Source: Acrasis kona (lineage: Eukaryota > Heterolobosea > Eutetramitea > Acrasida > Acrasidae). From it: a DNA stretch of 64,000 bases. This document shows positions 40,677-52,414 of this stretch, in pieces. Under the pieces are notes generated by a model that was not told the DNA's origin, did not search any database, and saw only the letters and a list, made by a program, of their open reading frames with translations. The stretch lies in NCBI GenBank assembly GCA_026419775.2, contig JAOPGA020001753.1, positions 1 to 64,000 on the forward strand, given 5' to 3'. The translations under genes and the position numbers were made by a program. Numbering within the stretch: position 1 is the first letter of the stretch; each line of letters begins with the position of its first letter.

Positions 40677-42594
40677 ATGGGTCAGTCAACTTTTAAAACA
40701 ACTGTTATGCACGTGTCAGATGAATATGATACTGATGAAGACGATTTGTCCGAGTTGAGGGTATTAGAGGTAAATGATTGCGAAGTTGATATAAATGACG
40801 GCACCGGAATCGTTATGAATAGTGCCCATACAACTGTGGGTGTTACTGTCTACACTGGTGACAAGGGTGAGTTACCCATTTTAATCGAAAATCTAATTCC
40901 TAGAAACTGCTCAACATTTTATAACGTTTAGCCACGGCGAGAACCAATATAAGTTTGATGTATGTATTGATATTGACTACCTATTTATTTATTCAGATTT
41001 GCAATGTACTAATGCTAAACTACTCATCTGATAATGCTAATATAATAATAATGCCCGAAGCCAAATCTACAGTTGAGAAGTTTAGTTCTCTACCCAAAAT
41101 AAATTATGTTGTCACTGTTCGCAGGCTTTCAGAGAGATTAGTAGACCTCTTTAATCTTGTTAAGCATAAAATGAATCTTTTGCATGTTGATATTGGTAAG
41201 TGTTTAATGTGTGAGTGTTGTTTAAAAGGCTTTCTCAGATTCACTCAAAAGAACAATATACCCGCCAGAAAAAACCCCCAAAATTGAACCCGATAAGCTA
41301 TTTACATCCAGTAATACCTCTAACCTCGCGTCCCCCATTCCTCCTTGGTTGCTCGTTGAAATAAGCAAACAACAGCGCACAGGACGTACTAGACAAGAGA
41401 GTAGCGCCCCATTTGCCGTCGAAATAGACGGCGCATCGAAAGACGAAGATTCTCCCTCTCGGACAAGAAAAAAGAGAAGGAGAGTTTTTGGTGATGAGAA
41501 TGCTCCCGATGATGACTCTGACTATGAAGAGGGATCCAAAAGGTCAAGAAGACGCAAAGCTTTGGCTGCGAGTGTTGAAGAGGAAGTGCATAATAAAAAT
41601 AATGCTGGGACACGCTCACAAAGAAGGGCGAGAACCAGGGGCACAAAATCTCAATCAAGAGGGTTTTTAAACCTCGGAAATACTTGTTATATGAATGCTG
41701 TTATTATGGTACTTTTCCACTGTCCAAATGTTGCACAGGCTCTGCTTGATGAAGATGCTTATGATTATGTGGTAGAGGAGTATGATAATCCTAATCAATC
41801 TACTTATTTGGCGTTGACAAAGGTTTTTGATCGATTTCAAGACAATAGGCGTAGAACTTCGACCAATCCAGGTTCAATCAAATCGCGCATGGAATTGGTG
41901 CGTGACTATTTTAAAGGCAATGAGCAACAGGATGCCCATGAGTTTTTCGTGCTGTGTATGGATAAAGTTAATGAAGAACTAGCATCTATAGATGCTGAAA
42001 GGAACTTTGTGAGAGATGACTGCTTGGGTCAAGAGTGCTTTGTGATTACATGTAAGCAATGTGGCAAGAAGAAGGTCAAAAAGCAAGAGTTTACTGCATT
42101 AAGTTTGCATTTTATTAAAAGTGGACACGAAGACGATGCCGTGTATGGATCACAGATCATGTTAAACAATCTTTACGAATGTGAAAATGTACAGTCTCAA
42201 TGCGAAGAATGTGGCAGTAATGAGGCATCTGTTGTTAGAAGATTAGAGAACTCTCCAAACATTCTTATTCTTCATTTGTCCAGGTTTAGCAGTAAAGGCG
42301 AATCCGATAGCTACACCAAAATTAACTGACAGGGTGACTATGGATCCCATCATTGATACTTTCAGCTGTTGTGAAGGCGGTGCTGGATCAAAGTATCAAA
42401 TCATTGGCGTAATTTATCATGAAGGACAGACGCCAAGGGAAGGACATTACTACTCATCTATATACAGACAAGACATGAATATTTGGCAAGAATGTGACGA
42501 TGAAGACGTCATCGACACCACACAAGAAGATACATTAGAAAATCAGGATAAGGAATCTTGTTGTTACATGTTATTTTATCAAAAGCAAAAATAA
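40677..42594 (+). CDS. Ubiquitin-specific protease (USP/UBP family, C19)
   Basis: Removes ubiquitin from substrates. Four exons: introns 40867-40903 (37 nt), 40960-40996 (37 nt) and 41196-41238 (43 nt). The N-terminal 170 residues are unrecognised, then a basic RKKRRR-type stretch and the catalytic Cys box GFLNLGNTCYMNAVI. QQDAHEFF and a CKQC...CEEC zinc ribbon follow. The His box is REGHYYSSIYRQD, with ECDD after it. Between TKIN and DRVTMDPIID the frame shifts by one extra T near 42325 (AACTGAC). This is either an indel or a 49-nt intron from 42283, which would remove the conserved RF. The TAA overlaps AATAAA. Confidence 0.88.
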
Positions 42595-42607
42595 ATCAAA
42601 TCACATT

Positions 42608-45525
42608 TTATTCTGATGATTCAAGTGACAAGAGTGTGAGTTCGACAACCTGCTTTAGTTGCATGCGGTAACGAACACACATTGTTTTTTGCACGTTCTC
42701 TCTCTTTGACAGTACGTTTGTAATTGACTGGTCTTCTCTTTCCAACTTCTTTAGCAAGTGCTCATCATCCTGAAGACTGGTCGGAAAAGAGTCAAGAATG
42801 CTTGACAAGACACTTCGTACAGTGTTAACGACATGCGACTCGTTGTTGATGATAATCTTCGAATCAACTTGATTATTCACAACAATCTTATTGTAGTACA
42901 TCTGAGCCTCCTCTTTATTCATGAAACAAATGCGAAGCATGTTAAACAATTTGATTGGAGGTTTCACTTTGCGTCCAATCCTCTTCCTCAAGAAATGATC
43001 GAAACCCAAGTGTAAATGCTCCAGTAATGATTGCTTATGTTCGCTGTCCAAGAGTGGTTCCAGAGAGGCCGAGTCCAAGGTGAGCGGAAAGAAAAAGTCG
43101 CTTTCTTGAGTAAACAGGGCACCGTACCTAAGCATCAGTTCGTCATTGTGAAGAGTAGCCAACAAGTTGCCGCCCACAACAAAACTTCCAGTCGCGTCGT
43201 TGGTTCCTTGGTGTATTAATTTCACACGCACAGTATTATCCGGGGATGTGTATTGACAAATTTGACTTTTGGCACGATAATGTAACGGAGAATATAATCC
43301 GAACACCGGAATAATATTTCCATCACGGACGAGAGTGTCGTAAGCTGTATAAGCCCATAAAAAATTTTCAAAACACAAGACAGTATTGGACACATTAAAG
43401 TTTTCTGCAAATTGTCTGCTCTGACAGCACGAATTATAAATAAAATGAAAGGTTTCTTCGAGCTGCTGTTTCAAATCTTTGGTATCCTCGTACAAGGACG
43501 TATTCTCCAGAAGCTGAAGTACGTGAGGAGCATAAAACAAGGTTGTATTCCATGTATTGGGAAGTGCTTCAAAAAAGTGTTTGAAACGACTCGTACAGGA
43601 CACGACAGGACAGAATTTGTGATACAAAACGTACATCATGATGGTGGTCTCCTCGTCAAACAATTCTTCATTGTTGATCTTCTGGATGCACCTACCGAGC
43701 GGATCGTTACAAACAGTGGTATAGTTTATACATTCATTCATGTTCAGACACAACACCTTATTAGATCCCATGGCGTCCACACGGACACACATGTCACTAT
43801 CATTGATGCCGCTTACAAAAGATTTATTTGGAAATTGATTTTTTGATTGGAGCCAAGCAGTATTGTTCATGACCTTCTTTGATGGCTCGCCTTGGTCCAG
43901 TTCCAATGGACTCGGCTGAACGATTTCATTCCTGTACATGACGCCGTTGGGTAACATTCTCAATAGGTCGCTTCCGGTAATGTAATCCTTTTCCATGGAC
44001 TTGACCGTCTTGAACGAATGACTCAAAACTTGGAGCTGTCCCAATTTGTACGCTGCAATGTTATATTCTCTGATGCCTTCAATGTGACTTGGGTTGGGAA
44101 TTTGTTTGGTAATGTGAGTGAGCTCGTCGACGACTTGTTGGTATGATTTTCCATCAAGGATGACATTGATCTTTTGTCTTAGCAGCCTGTTTAAGGATTG
44201 GAATACTGCGTGTTCGTTTCTGAACGATATAATGTTGCTGAATGTTTGGGCGTTGGCGTTGCTGACGGAGTGGAAATACACTTCGAATGAATTCATGGCA
44301 CAGACACGTAGTGAGGGAATGAGTCCTTCTGGCAGGCAGTCCTTACGGAGGTAGTGGCCCAACCTAAAAATGTTCAATGTGTGGAACGTAGAAGATACTT
44401 ACTTGTAACCTAACTTTGAAATGATTTGTTGTTTGTGTAAAACTAAATCTTCATCAGCGTCTACAAGAATGAGTGATTTTCGAAAGAATGTGTAATTACC
44501 GTTGAAGCCAAGTTGAATGTAATAAGTGTCTTCACGATTATTAGGCACTACGAACCCATAACTCAACAGGAACGAATCATTGCTCTTGGCACCGTAATTG
44601 TTAAAAACCTATACATGTTAACAATGTATTTGTGCTAGTCATTACAAACCTGAGCACCCTTCACCAATGGAGCTCTGGACTCTAACGAGAAGAATCCTTC
44701 TTCGTAGTTGATGTTATATGTGACTTGTGAATTAAACTCGTGGTTGAGAATGTCAATTAGAGGTAGTAGGGTCGGATAGATTTGTGCGGTTCCATTGGGT
44801 TGAGTTGAAGGACCTTTGACTGGGAACACTCTAGACCAAACGCATGAAAAGGCCCACGTAAATCTCTCGAATGAAAAATCTTTTGTAAAATACTCAGGAC
44901 ACACCTAAAATAAATCAAATAACTTTGAATGCATTGTTTACTTGCTGAAGGGGCACCACAAGATTATGCCACAATTGACCTAGCTTATCTCTAATGTTAA
45001 GTGTGCTCTCTTGAAAATGTTAAAGTATAGGAGTGGAGAGAACTTACTTAGTAAATTGGTACCCTTCAACTTGTTCAACTGTTGTTGAGTGAAGAAAATG
45101 GTTGTATCGAATCTTTCAGGTAGTAGCTGAAGATATGGAAACCAAAAGCTATCTCTATTTCTTACAAACCTTTCGTAGACCAGAAACAGATAGAATAAAA
45201 CGTTGTTATCTTCGAACAAGTCATTGTTTGTGTTTTGCACGCCTGTTGTCGGTATTTCCCCCACCGTTGCCCTTTGTTGTTTTATAATTTGAGAGTGTAA
45301 TTTAAAAGCTTTTCCAAATTCAGAGTTCAGTGCAGTGTGTGCATTTATTGAAACGGATAGTGGTATGCGAATGATTGAGTATGGCAGTTCAGACTGAACC
45401 ACTTCATCATTCATCAAACCACCGAATCCGTAAACATCATCCAAGTGTTGAACAGAAACGCGCGGAGAGATTTTCAATCCGTTCGTTTCTGCCCACTCCA
45501 GGAATAGCGACAGATTGGCCTGCAT
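42608..45525 (-). CDS. Tandem SET-domain protein of the SETD3/Rubisco-LSMT family
   Basis: Five exons, introns 45010-45047 (38), 44905-44941 (37), 44609-44649 (41) and 44364-44402 (39 nt). Spliced length is about 920 residues. The first half carries a SETD3-like SET domain: LLPLIDILNHEF and VFNNYGAKSNDSFLLSYGFV are the two SAM/Lys-site motifs. The second half repeats the same layout but degenerately: the NH of DxxNH is lost (IIPVFGLYSPLHY), and the GEExxxxYG element reads HNDELMLRYGAL. The N-terminal domain may methylate a protein Lys or His. The C-terminal copy is probably structural. The start at 45525 (MQANLSLFLEWAE) was chosen because upstream sequence belongs to AOS1. Confidence 0.8.
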
Positions 45526-45664
45526 TGCCGTGTGAATTGTTGAGGATGTCAAACTCAACCAAGGTGGCAAAGTTACAAAAAAAAGAAGAAACAACACATG
45601 ACACCGTGTGATGGGTGTTGTGATAAGTAGTAATAACTTCGAACGGAAAGTTCTAGATTTATTT

Positions 45665-46795
45665 TTATAGTGAAATTCTTTCAACAAAACCAGAGAATGA
45701 CTCAACTCCATCATAAACAAAGTAGTTATCCAAAGGATCGGAATCTCTACTGATTGCTTTGATTATTTCTTGGGCAGCCACACCACCAACTATAGCACAA
45801 ACTGGATTTAGTTCCGCGTTAGCATTCCTACATAAACTCCTTCAAAATGTTAGTAACAACTCAAGGTAGCTTCTTACTTGACAACATCGTCCCTTACGGT
45901 CATACCACTCAGTCCGTGTCCCTTCAAGAAAACATCATTTTTGAACGATATGACCTGGTCCTCCTCGTCAACATTTGGTAAGCGACCAACATGTCTATGA
46001 TATTCGTATAAAACTATGAAAAGGTTGTGTTGGTGTATGTAAACATTTCTTACGTTGCATAGCTAGCCACAGTTCTGATAGCCTTCTTACTTTTTTAATA
46101 TCCACCTTTTGTACTTCTCTTAGACTCTTGAATTGTATTGATTTTTCTTGAACAAAGGTGCTGTCCTTCTTTTTACTATTAAATAGTTAGTTTCAGCAAG
46201 TAATTGTTACGGTTACATTTTAATGTCAAGCTTAAGCAGGTCTTCGAACATTATAGCGTATAGTCCAAAAGTATCTGCAGCAAAAAATAGTGATCCTTTT
46301 TGTCTGGTAATGTCGTTCACGCGAATCTAAGGAGGTTGATTAAATAAAAGTAAAAATTCTAACCTGCTCATTAAGGGAACAATTTGTCAAGAATACAATG
46401 TCAAAATTGTCGAAAAAGGTTGCATCTTTTGTAGCAATGTCACCTGCTTCGCAAGTAACTTTGACATATGGATTCAGCTCCTGAATTCTTTGGAGACTAG
46501 CTTCTGCCCTCTGCAACTTAAAAAACAATTACATCCAAACTACACTTACATTTTTGCCAACATCCTTTTCTTCTATGAAAAATTGTGCACCAAGATCCTG
46601 ATAAGTGACGACGTCCTTATCCATAATACAAACGTGTCCCACGCCAGCCAGAACAATGTTTTTACACACTTCCGCACTAAGGCCTCTTATTCCATAGACA
46701 AGAACGCGTGTTTTGAGCATTCTGTTCTGTGCATCGACACCCCACAATCTGATTTGTCTATCATAGATCTTTGCTGTCTCTGCAGAGAGCGACAT
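45665..46795 (-). CDS. SAE1: SUMO-activating enzyme subunit 1 (AOS1/SAE1)
   Basis: Non-catalytic half of the SUMO E1, pairing with UBA2. Six exons: introns 46511-46549 (39), 46327-46363 (37), 46176-46216 (41), 45995-46053 (59) and 45828-45877 (50 nt). Signatures: YDRQIRLWGVDAQNRM, the nucleotide loop VYGIRGLSAEVCKNIVLAGV, GKNRAEASLQRIQELNP, and LNPVCAIVGGVAAQEIIKAI near the end, all matching animal SAE1. No catalytic Cys domain, as expected. One base seems missing in the A6 run near 46091-46096: adding it gives IKKSKKAIRTVASY, aligned with known SAE1. This is probably a homopolymer error. It is divergent from the next gene. Confidence 0.9.
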
Positions 46796-46850
46796 TTTTG
46801 TTGTTTACAAAATCGATTTGTTGTCAGAGTGAACCAAGACGGTACTTCAA

Positions 46851-47451
46851 ATGACAACTGATTTTGATCCCTATCATGACAACCATTCGGCAGTTGAGAC
46901 CGAGCTTGGTGGGCCTCCCAAATCCCTCAAGGAGCAGCAGAAAGAGTTTATAGCGATGAACAGGTAATGCTCAAGATTACGGCATGTTATTTATAATTGA
47001 CAGGCGCTTGAATATTTATACATTAGTTACCGCATTGTTCTCGTTAATAGTCGCCATCCTTACAATTGTTCTTTACTCACAGACAAATGCTATAGACATT
47101 GGCGACTGTAGGGAATCTTCCGTTAGGATCGTACTTATTGTGATAATTGTATTAGAAATCCTTAGCAGCTTCCTTGGTGTTTTAAGTGCATCCCTACAAT
47201 GTTTCCTAACCGGTTCACTCAAAATCATGAGTTCATTTTGGTTCTGTTTAAGGATCATTCTTTTTATGCTCACGACAGGTGCTGTTGTGTTAGTGGCCGC
47301 ATACGTTTGGTCTGGATCATGTAGAATTGATTCAGATGCGTTTTGGATAAAAAGCACAGTTTACCTATCATTGGTGTTTGCAGTACAACTCATAACAATA
47401 TTCGTCAGCTCATTATTAGTTTGTTATGGTTGCTTTTCAACTTCAAAATAA
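46851..47451 (+). CDS. Small four-helix membrane protein
   Basis: Two exons, 40-nt intron (46964-47003). About 186 residues. A hydrophilic acidic N-terminus (MTTDFDPYHDNH) of about 40 residues is followed by four hydrophobic helices (for example VTALFSLIVAILTIVLY, VLIVIIVLEILSSFLGVL). The Cys-containing loop between helices 3 and 4 and the overall size recall tetraspan families, but no family signature is visible. It shares a 55-bp divergent promoter with AOS1 and is convergent with the phosphodiesterase-like gene, 8 bp between the stops. Confidence 0.75.
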
Positions 47452-47459
47452 ACATTTTA

Positions 47460-48831
47460 TTATGTACACAAAAGGTCTCCTTGATTTTGAAAATTAAATG
47501 TAGCATCAACACCCGACACAGTAGACATAAATGTCAAAACAGAAGTAATGTCCGCAGCCGCTGAGTCTACACTAGCATATTCTTCCCTCACAGGTTGTAC
47601 GTACACATCCAGGCTTGTAATCGACGAAAGAGATCTTATGGTCATGAGATCCTTCAATGTTCCAATCAAGTCATATGGTGTCATGTGTCCAAAAGTCGTG
47701 GCGTTAACACTTGATACCTCAACAAAAAGTGCACTAAATGAATTAATAAAAAAGACAATTTCGTACTTACGTAAGGTTTAATGGTTGAAGAAACTGATCG
47801 CTCCAAATATTGTTCATATTTTCCCTCCAATTGCATGATTTATTAAAAGTGTTTCCTCCTGATGCAGACAAATAAAGTAGCTTACATGTTGAAAGTATTT
47901 CAATGAGATGAAACTTACTTGGGCGCCGTTTCTATCAAATAGATAAGCCGTTCCAAAGTTGTCTCCTTGACAGGTTTGATATGATTTGACCTTGATTTGA
48001 TTAAAGTACTTGGCATAAAATGTTCCATCATTAAAATGTAGCAGATCGTTCACTTGATGGACAACGTCTGGAATTATTGGGGTGAATAGGTAATTGTCGG
48101 GTTCCATTGACCACAAGGGAGAATCAAACACATTTTGCATTCCGGTGATGGTTGAAGTTGATCCGATAATTGATTTTTTAGTGGGTAGGTTTGATGCGTC
48201 CCTAACACTTCACAAGGTTATTTCAGGTTCATGTTGAAAAGGACGTACGTTTCGTTATTAAAAACATCTTGTGGTGAATGCATTACTAATCCCAAGACAT
48301 GAGAAAGATCTATTGTGCCCAAAAAATATCCAATCAGTTGGTTCTGAAGGATCATTCCAATTCTCTCTGTTTCGCTCTTCATTGAATCTGGAAAGTTGAA
48401 TTCGATTTTTGTGTTGGATGACGCTACATCTTCTGTTAAAAGATTATTCTATAATAATTCGATGCATCAAAAACATGCGAACTAACATTTTCTACAAAAG
48501 CTCGCACTCCAGCAAAGATGCTACCTGCATCAAGAGCAATAAATCCATCTCTTCCATCCACACTAATCATAATTCCTGAATAAATGTTCGTGGAAGGCGT
48601 TACGCCTGTTCCTGTGTATATCACGGTAAAGTTACAAGAAGGGGGTACTGGTGCGGGTGTCGTCCATGCGATTATTCTCGGTATCAACACTCCAATAAGA
48701 TAGCCAATAATTATAACAACTATAGTCACCACCGATATCACCACCAATTTTCTCATCTTTTTGTGCTTCTCTTGATCAGTGTAAGACATGAAGATTGGCC
48801 TTGGGGCATCATCATCCTCTTCACTTTGCAT
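47460..48831 (-). CDS. Class II cyclic-nucleotide phosphodiesterase homologue, active site lost
   Basis: Five exons, introns 48449-48486 (38), 48208-48248 (41), 47881-47918 (38) and 47734-47770 (37 nt). It begins with a cytosolic tail and a signal anchor (VVISVVTIVVIIIGYLIGVL). Family landmarks are clear: ALDAGSIFAGV, HVLGLVMHSPQD, KSIIGSTSTITGMQNVFDS, LFVEVSSVNATTFGHMTPYD. The metal motif, normally THxHxDH, reads GTIDLSH, and the FGDTGPD region reads LSASGGN. Only the late GHMTP His survives. The protein is therefore probably catalytically dead but membrane-anchored with the domain outside or in the lumen. It could act as a nucleotide sensor or decoy. Length of about 395 residues. Confidence 0.8.
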
Positions 48832-48867
48832 ATTTTGTAAACAATCATTTCAATAAAAATAAAAATT

Positions 48868-50453
48868 TTAATTATATCTCACTTCACACATGGCCATCTC
48901 CTGCGAATACCAATCCTTAAAGTATAATAACACCATCAAAGGCTGACCAGTAAACAAGCTCATCCACATCAAACAGTTGCCTAACCTCTTATTTTGATTC
49001 TTAAACCTCTCCGCCAAAGAGACGAATGGAATTTGCAACATCATGGCCAAGAAAAAGTAATACCTTAACGTCCTAAACACAATGCTCATACAAAGTTCAT
49101 GCACAAAAGCACTCAAAAAGAAGGTCAACCACAATGCAACAGACTTGCTCCACTTGTATCTCAAACTAGCAAAGTACACATGTCTCAATAAAAAGTGATG
49201 AGTAGGTATGTTCCACATTCTCCAAAATTCATCAAAAGTAGGAGCGTTCCACCAGTCCTTGTACCAGAGACGATCAGCAAACATTGTCAACTCCGCAACA
49301 ATGTTCAACCAACAATGAAAGAATGCATAAGAACCTAACAACCAGATGATGAACCAAGGAAGACTTACTTTGAGAACGAGATAGGCAGTGCGCACGTCCG
49401 CCTCCGAAAATGATGTCATCTTTAACACTGGGTCAAGGAATTGCATGCACATGACGTACATGATGGATAGACACGCAATGATGGATAGTGCTTGTTTGAC
49501 GAGGTAACCAACTCTGATGCTATCTGTTCTTGGGTAATATCTGAAGAAGCACATGGTGGGTGCTACCATAAAGTACGTGAACTCATTCAAAGTGACCAGG
49601 GTTGAGTGGTTGATGTGTTCGTCGGTTGGCACTTGAACGGCATTAGGAGTGAAGCTTCTTCCTATGTAAACGTAGTAGGAGTGCATTTTGAACGTGACCA
49701 CCATCAAGCATAATGAGACCACAAAAGAAATTACTGACATGTTAATGGGAGTGGATGTTGGTTGACTTACGAATGGAGACCCTCCACGCAAAAATGAGAT
49801 GGACAACAGTGTAAAAGACCGAAAATAATCCGCTTAAATAAAGTACGTTACAAAGAAGGTAAATTGTATCTTTGGTCCTTGATGGTGTTTTTTGAGATGC
49901 TCTAATAATCCTTCCCTTCTCATCCGTGATCTGACCTTGGTAAATGAATCTCATATTAACTTGAGACAGGAAGAAAATGAAAACCGCGTATCCCAAAATA
50001 ACCTGAGAAGAATTAGTCAACATTTAAAACGGCACTCACGGGCGCGAGCAAATAGGATCTGTAAGCGTCAGCGGTCATGCACTTTAAAAGATCCAAATCA
50101 ACCAAGAGTCCCTTATTTAAGTAGTTATCCACACACAAAACAGTACAAGACCCAATAAGCATAACAACGCACAAATTGAAGAATCCATCATAGCGATGTC
50201 TATTACACTCCTTAGCATCTTTTAATGGCTCCTCTTCTTGTTTTTCTTGGGGATTTTCTTGTTCTAGTTCTGATTCCAACAGCGACTCCCTGGATCTATA
50301 AAAATATGGAGTTTTTGGTTGTGGTGATTTTGTGTGCTGTACATTCAGGTTAGTATTGAGTTGAGATGTGGGCGTGTTGAGTTTTTGTGCGGGCGTAATA
50401 TGATCATGATCGACAACTAAAGATTCCGGCTTCTTGTTTGTGCGCTTGCTCAT
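48868..50453 (-). CDS. Diacylglycerol/sterol O-acyltransferase (DGAT1-like MBOAT)
   Basis: ER enzyme making triacylglycerol or sterol esters. Three exons, introns 50003-50039 and 49734-49770, both 37 nt. The cytosolic N-terminus of about 95 residues is polar and acidic, as in DGAT1. Hallmarks: RMWNIPTHHFLLRHVY preceded by WYKDWWNAPTFDEFW (the (F/Y)YxDWWN motif), and the catalytic His in LSAFVHELCMS. About nine hydrophobic segments. Length of about 503 residues is normal. DGAT1 rather than ACAT is favoured by the RMWNIP segment, but substrate choice is inference. Confidence 0.9.
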
Positions 50454-50866
50454 TGTTGAAAATTATAGATGGGTTGACTCTTTTACAATCTATATTTAAA
50501 TATTCCACCAAAATTGTTTGACGATTTTCAGAGCCTTTTTATACTGCTAATAATCATACAGATGACAGGTACTTATTGAAGTAGGGGGTTTTCTGTCATA
50601 ACTAAAGAAAGACTCGTAATGTTAGAATTATTTGAACGTTTTATGCTCCATTACGAATGGTATTGTAATCTTAGAATTAATAGCGCCAATTTCGAGTCAT
50701 CAAGGAGGTGGTAAATGTCTTTTGTTCCTGAAGGAATAAAAAGTACTTACAAAAACTATAATTAGGTCAATTCCTATTCCGATCCCTTCCTGAAGTTCCA
50801 TTATAGAACCTTCAAAAGCAAACCGGTTTTCAACCAACCAACCATAAAAAAATTAAAAACGAGAAC
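50454..50866. other. Divergent intergenic region, no gene
   Basis: About 410 bases between the DGAT and p62-like starts. No frame, RNA or repeat is supported. It should contain both promoters. Confidence 0.5.
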
Positions 50867-51892
50867 ATGTCTGTCCTTAAGGTATACTTCAACAACCTCA
50901 TTAGACGTTTCCAGATTGAGAACGATCTAACATATGATAAACTTGAACAACAAGTGAGAGCCGCCTTCGGAATGGAGAGAGAAGCAACCTGCTACGAATG
51001 GCAATATGAAGATGAGGAAAAGGAGTGGGTCAGCTTCTCAAGCGATAGAGAATGGAAAGATGCTCTTCACTTCTTCACTCTTGGTTCAGAAACCATTCTA
51101 CGTATTAGAATTAATGAGAAGCCTCAAACCGAACGTCCACCCCGCCAAGATGTTCACCACAACATTATTTGTGACGGCTGCCAACAAAGCCCTATCATAG
51201 GTCAACGTTTCAAGTGCGATACCTGTCCAGACTTTGATTTCTGCGGAAAGTGCCATGCTTCCAAGTCAACAAACCACGGACACGCCTTCACAGAATTGAC
51301 ACCCCACAGGCACCATCGTGGTCGTCATCACGGTCATGGCTTCCACGGCCGCCGCCCATGGGGTGCCCAACGTTGCCCCTTCAAACAGTTCAAGGACGGT
51401 GAGGATACAGTTCTTTCATGTCCAATCCCCTTGTCACCAGACAATGGCGATCAAGTCAAGGGTATCCAAAGTGCACTACAAGGATTGTTAGGCAAGTTCG
51501 GTATTGATGTTGAGATCACTTCAGAGGAGCCCAAACCAAAAGAGGAGGAAGTAAAGCAACCCGAAGAGAAGTCACAAGAGCAACCTCAAGAGTCAAAAGT
51601 AGAAAAAGAGGAGAAGCCCGCTGAGGAGAGCGAAGATGAGGCTTACGTTCAGTTGGTTGATGAAGAAGACGATGCACCATTGATCGAGTCCGTCCCTGAG
51701 CCAGAGACTGTTCAGCAACCAAAGGTTGAGGTTGAAAAGCCACAATTTGCCTTCCCTGAGCACATGACCACTCTAAAGGAGATGGGTTTCGATAATGTCA
51801 ACTTGAACCAACACTTATTGAAGAATTATAATGGAGATATTAACAAGGTCTTAGGAGCGTTATTGCAACTTACTGGCTTCAGAAACCACTAA
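50867..51892 (+). CDS. p62/NBR1-like selective autophagy receptor (PB1-ZZ-LIR-UBA)
   Basis: Links ubiquitinated cargo to the autophagosome. 341 residues, single exon. PB1 domain at residues 1-85 (LKVYFNNLIRRF; acidic OPCA-type part YEDEEKEWVSFSSDREW). ZZ zinc finger at about 97-145 (ICDGCQQSPIIGQRFKC, CGKC, HGHAF). A Glu/Pro/Lys linker follows, with a candidate LC3-interacting motif YVQL preceded by acidic residues (SEDEAYVQL) near 258. The UBA domain is at the C-terminus (LKEMGFDN, NKVLGALLQL). There is no FW/NBR1 central domain, so the layout is closer to animal p62 than to plant or fungal NBR1. The TAA is followed by AATAAA within 30 bases. Confidence 0.9.
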   Translation: MSVLKVYFNNLIRRFQIENDLTYDKLEQQVRAAFGMEREATCYEWQYEDEEKEWVSFSSDREWKDALHFFTLGSETILRIRINEKPQTERPPRQDVHHNIICDGCQQSPIIGQRFKCDTCPDFDFCGKCHASKSTNHGHAFTELTPHRHHRGRHHGHGFHGRRPWGAQRCPFKQFKDGEDTVLSCPIPLSPDNGDQVKGIQSALQGLLGKFGIDVEITSEEPKPKEEEVKQPEEKSQEQPQESKVEKEEKPAEESEDEAYVQLVDEEDDAPLIESVPEPETVQQPKVEVEKPQFAFPEHMTTLKEMGFDNVNLNQHLLKNYNGDINKVLGALLQLTGFRNH

Positions 51893-52414
51893 ATGTTGTA
51901 TAGGCTAATAAATTTGTATCTACGTAATCGTTCTTCTCTTTTTCATATTGTAAATATTAAAATAACTTTTGATCACAGTTTGCTGTTATTAAAAATAATG
52001 CATCACTGCTGTTTGTACAGGATTGATCGCAGATCTACATTAGTCCAGCTCACGAATGAGCTTATTTACTCTCAAAGTGATTGTGGATTTGCTGTTGTTG
52101 GTTAAGTTTTTTGCGGCGCCAATCCTGAGATCGACAGACATGTCGTTGTTTTAGCTATGGAGATTTATTTTTAGTTGCTAATTGTGGTATTATTGTCTCT
52201 TTATTGCCGGTTAGTGTCAAGTGATTCGTCACGGTCAATACAATCACAACTTTTGAAAATGATGAAAGAAAATTGACTTTTTTTAGAATGATGTAGAAAA
52301 TTTGAACAGTTATTTAATGCTGAACTACAAACTATTCATCTCGTCTAAAAACTCTCCTTCTCATCTCTTTAATGAGCTCTAGTCTTCATGCACTTTCTGG
52401 TGGGTTAGGGGGTC
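51893..52414. other. Intergenic, no gene
   Basis: About 520 AT-rich bases between convergent genes, containing the p62-like 3' end. Nothing further seen. Confidence 0.45.

Noticed and set aside
40855..40940. Apparent premature stop and frameshift in the N-terminal part of the ubiquitin protease
   Set aside because: A 37-nt intron (40867-40903, GTGAG...CTAG) explains it, with a second 37-nt intron following.
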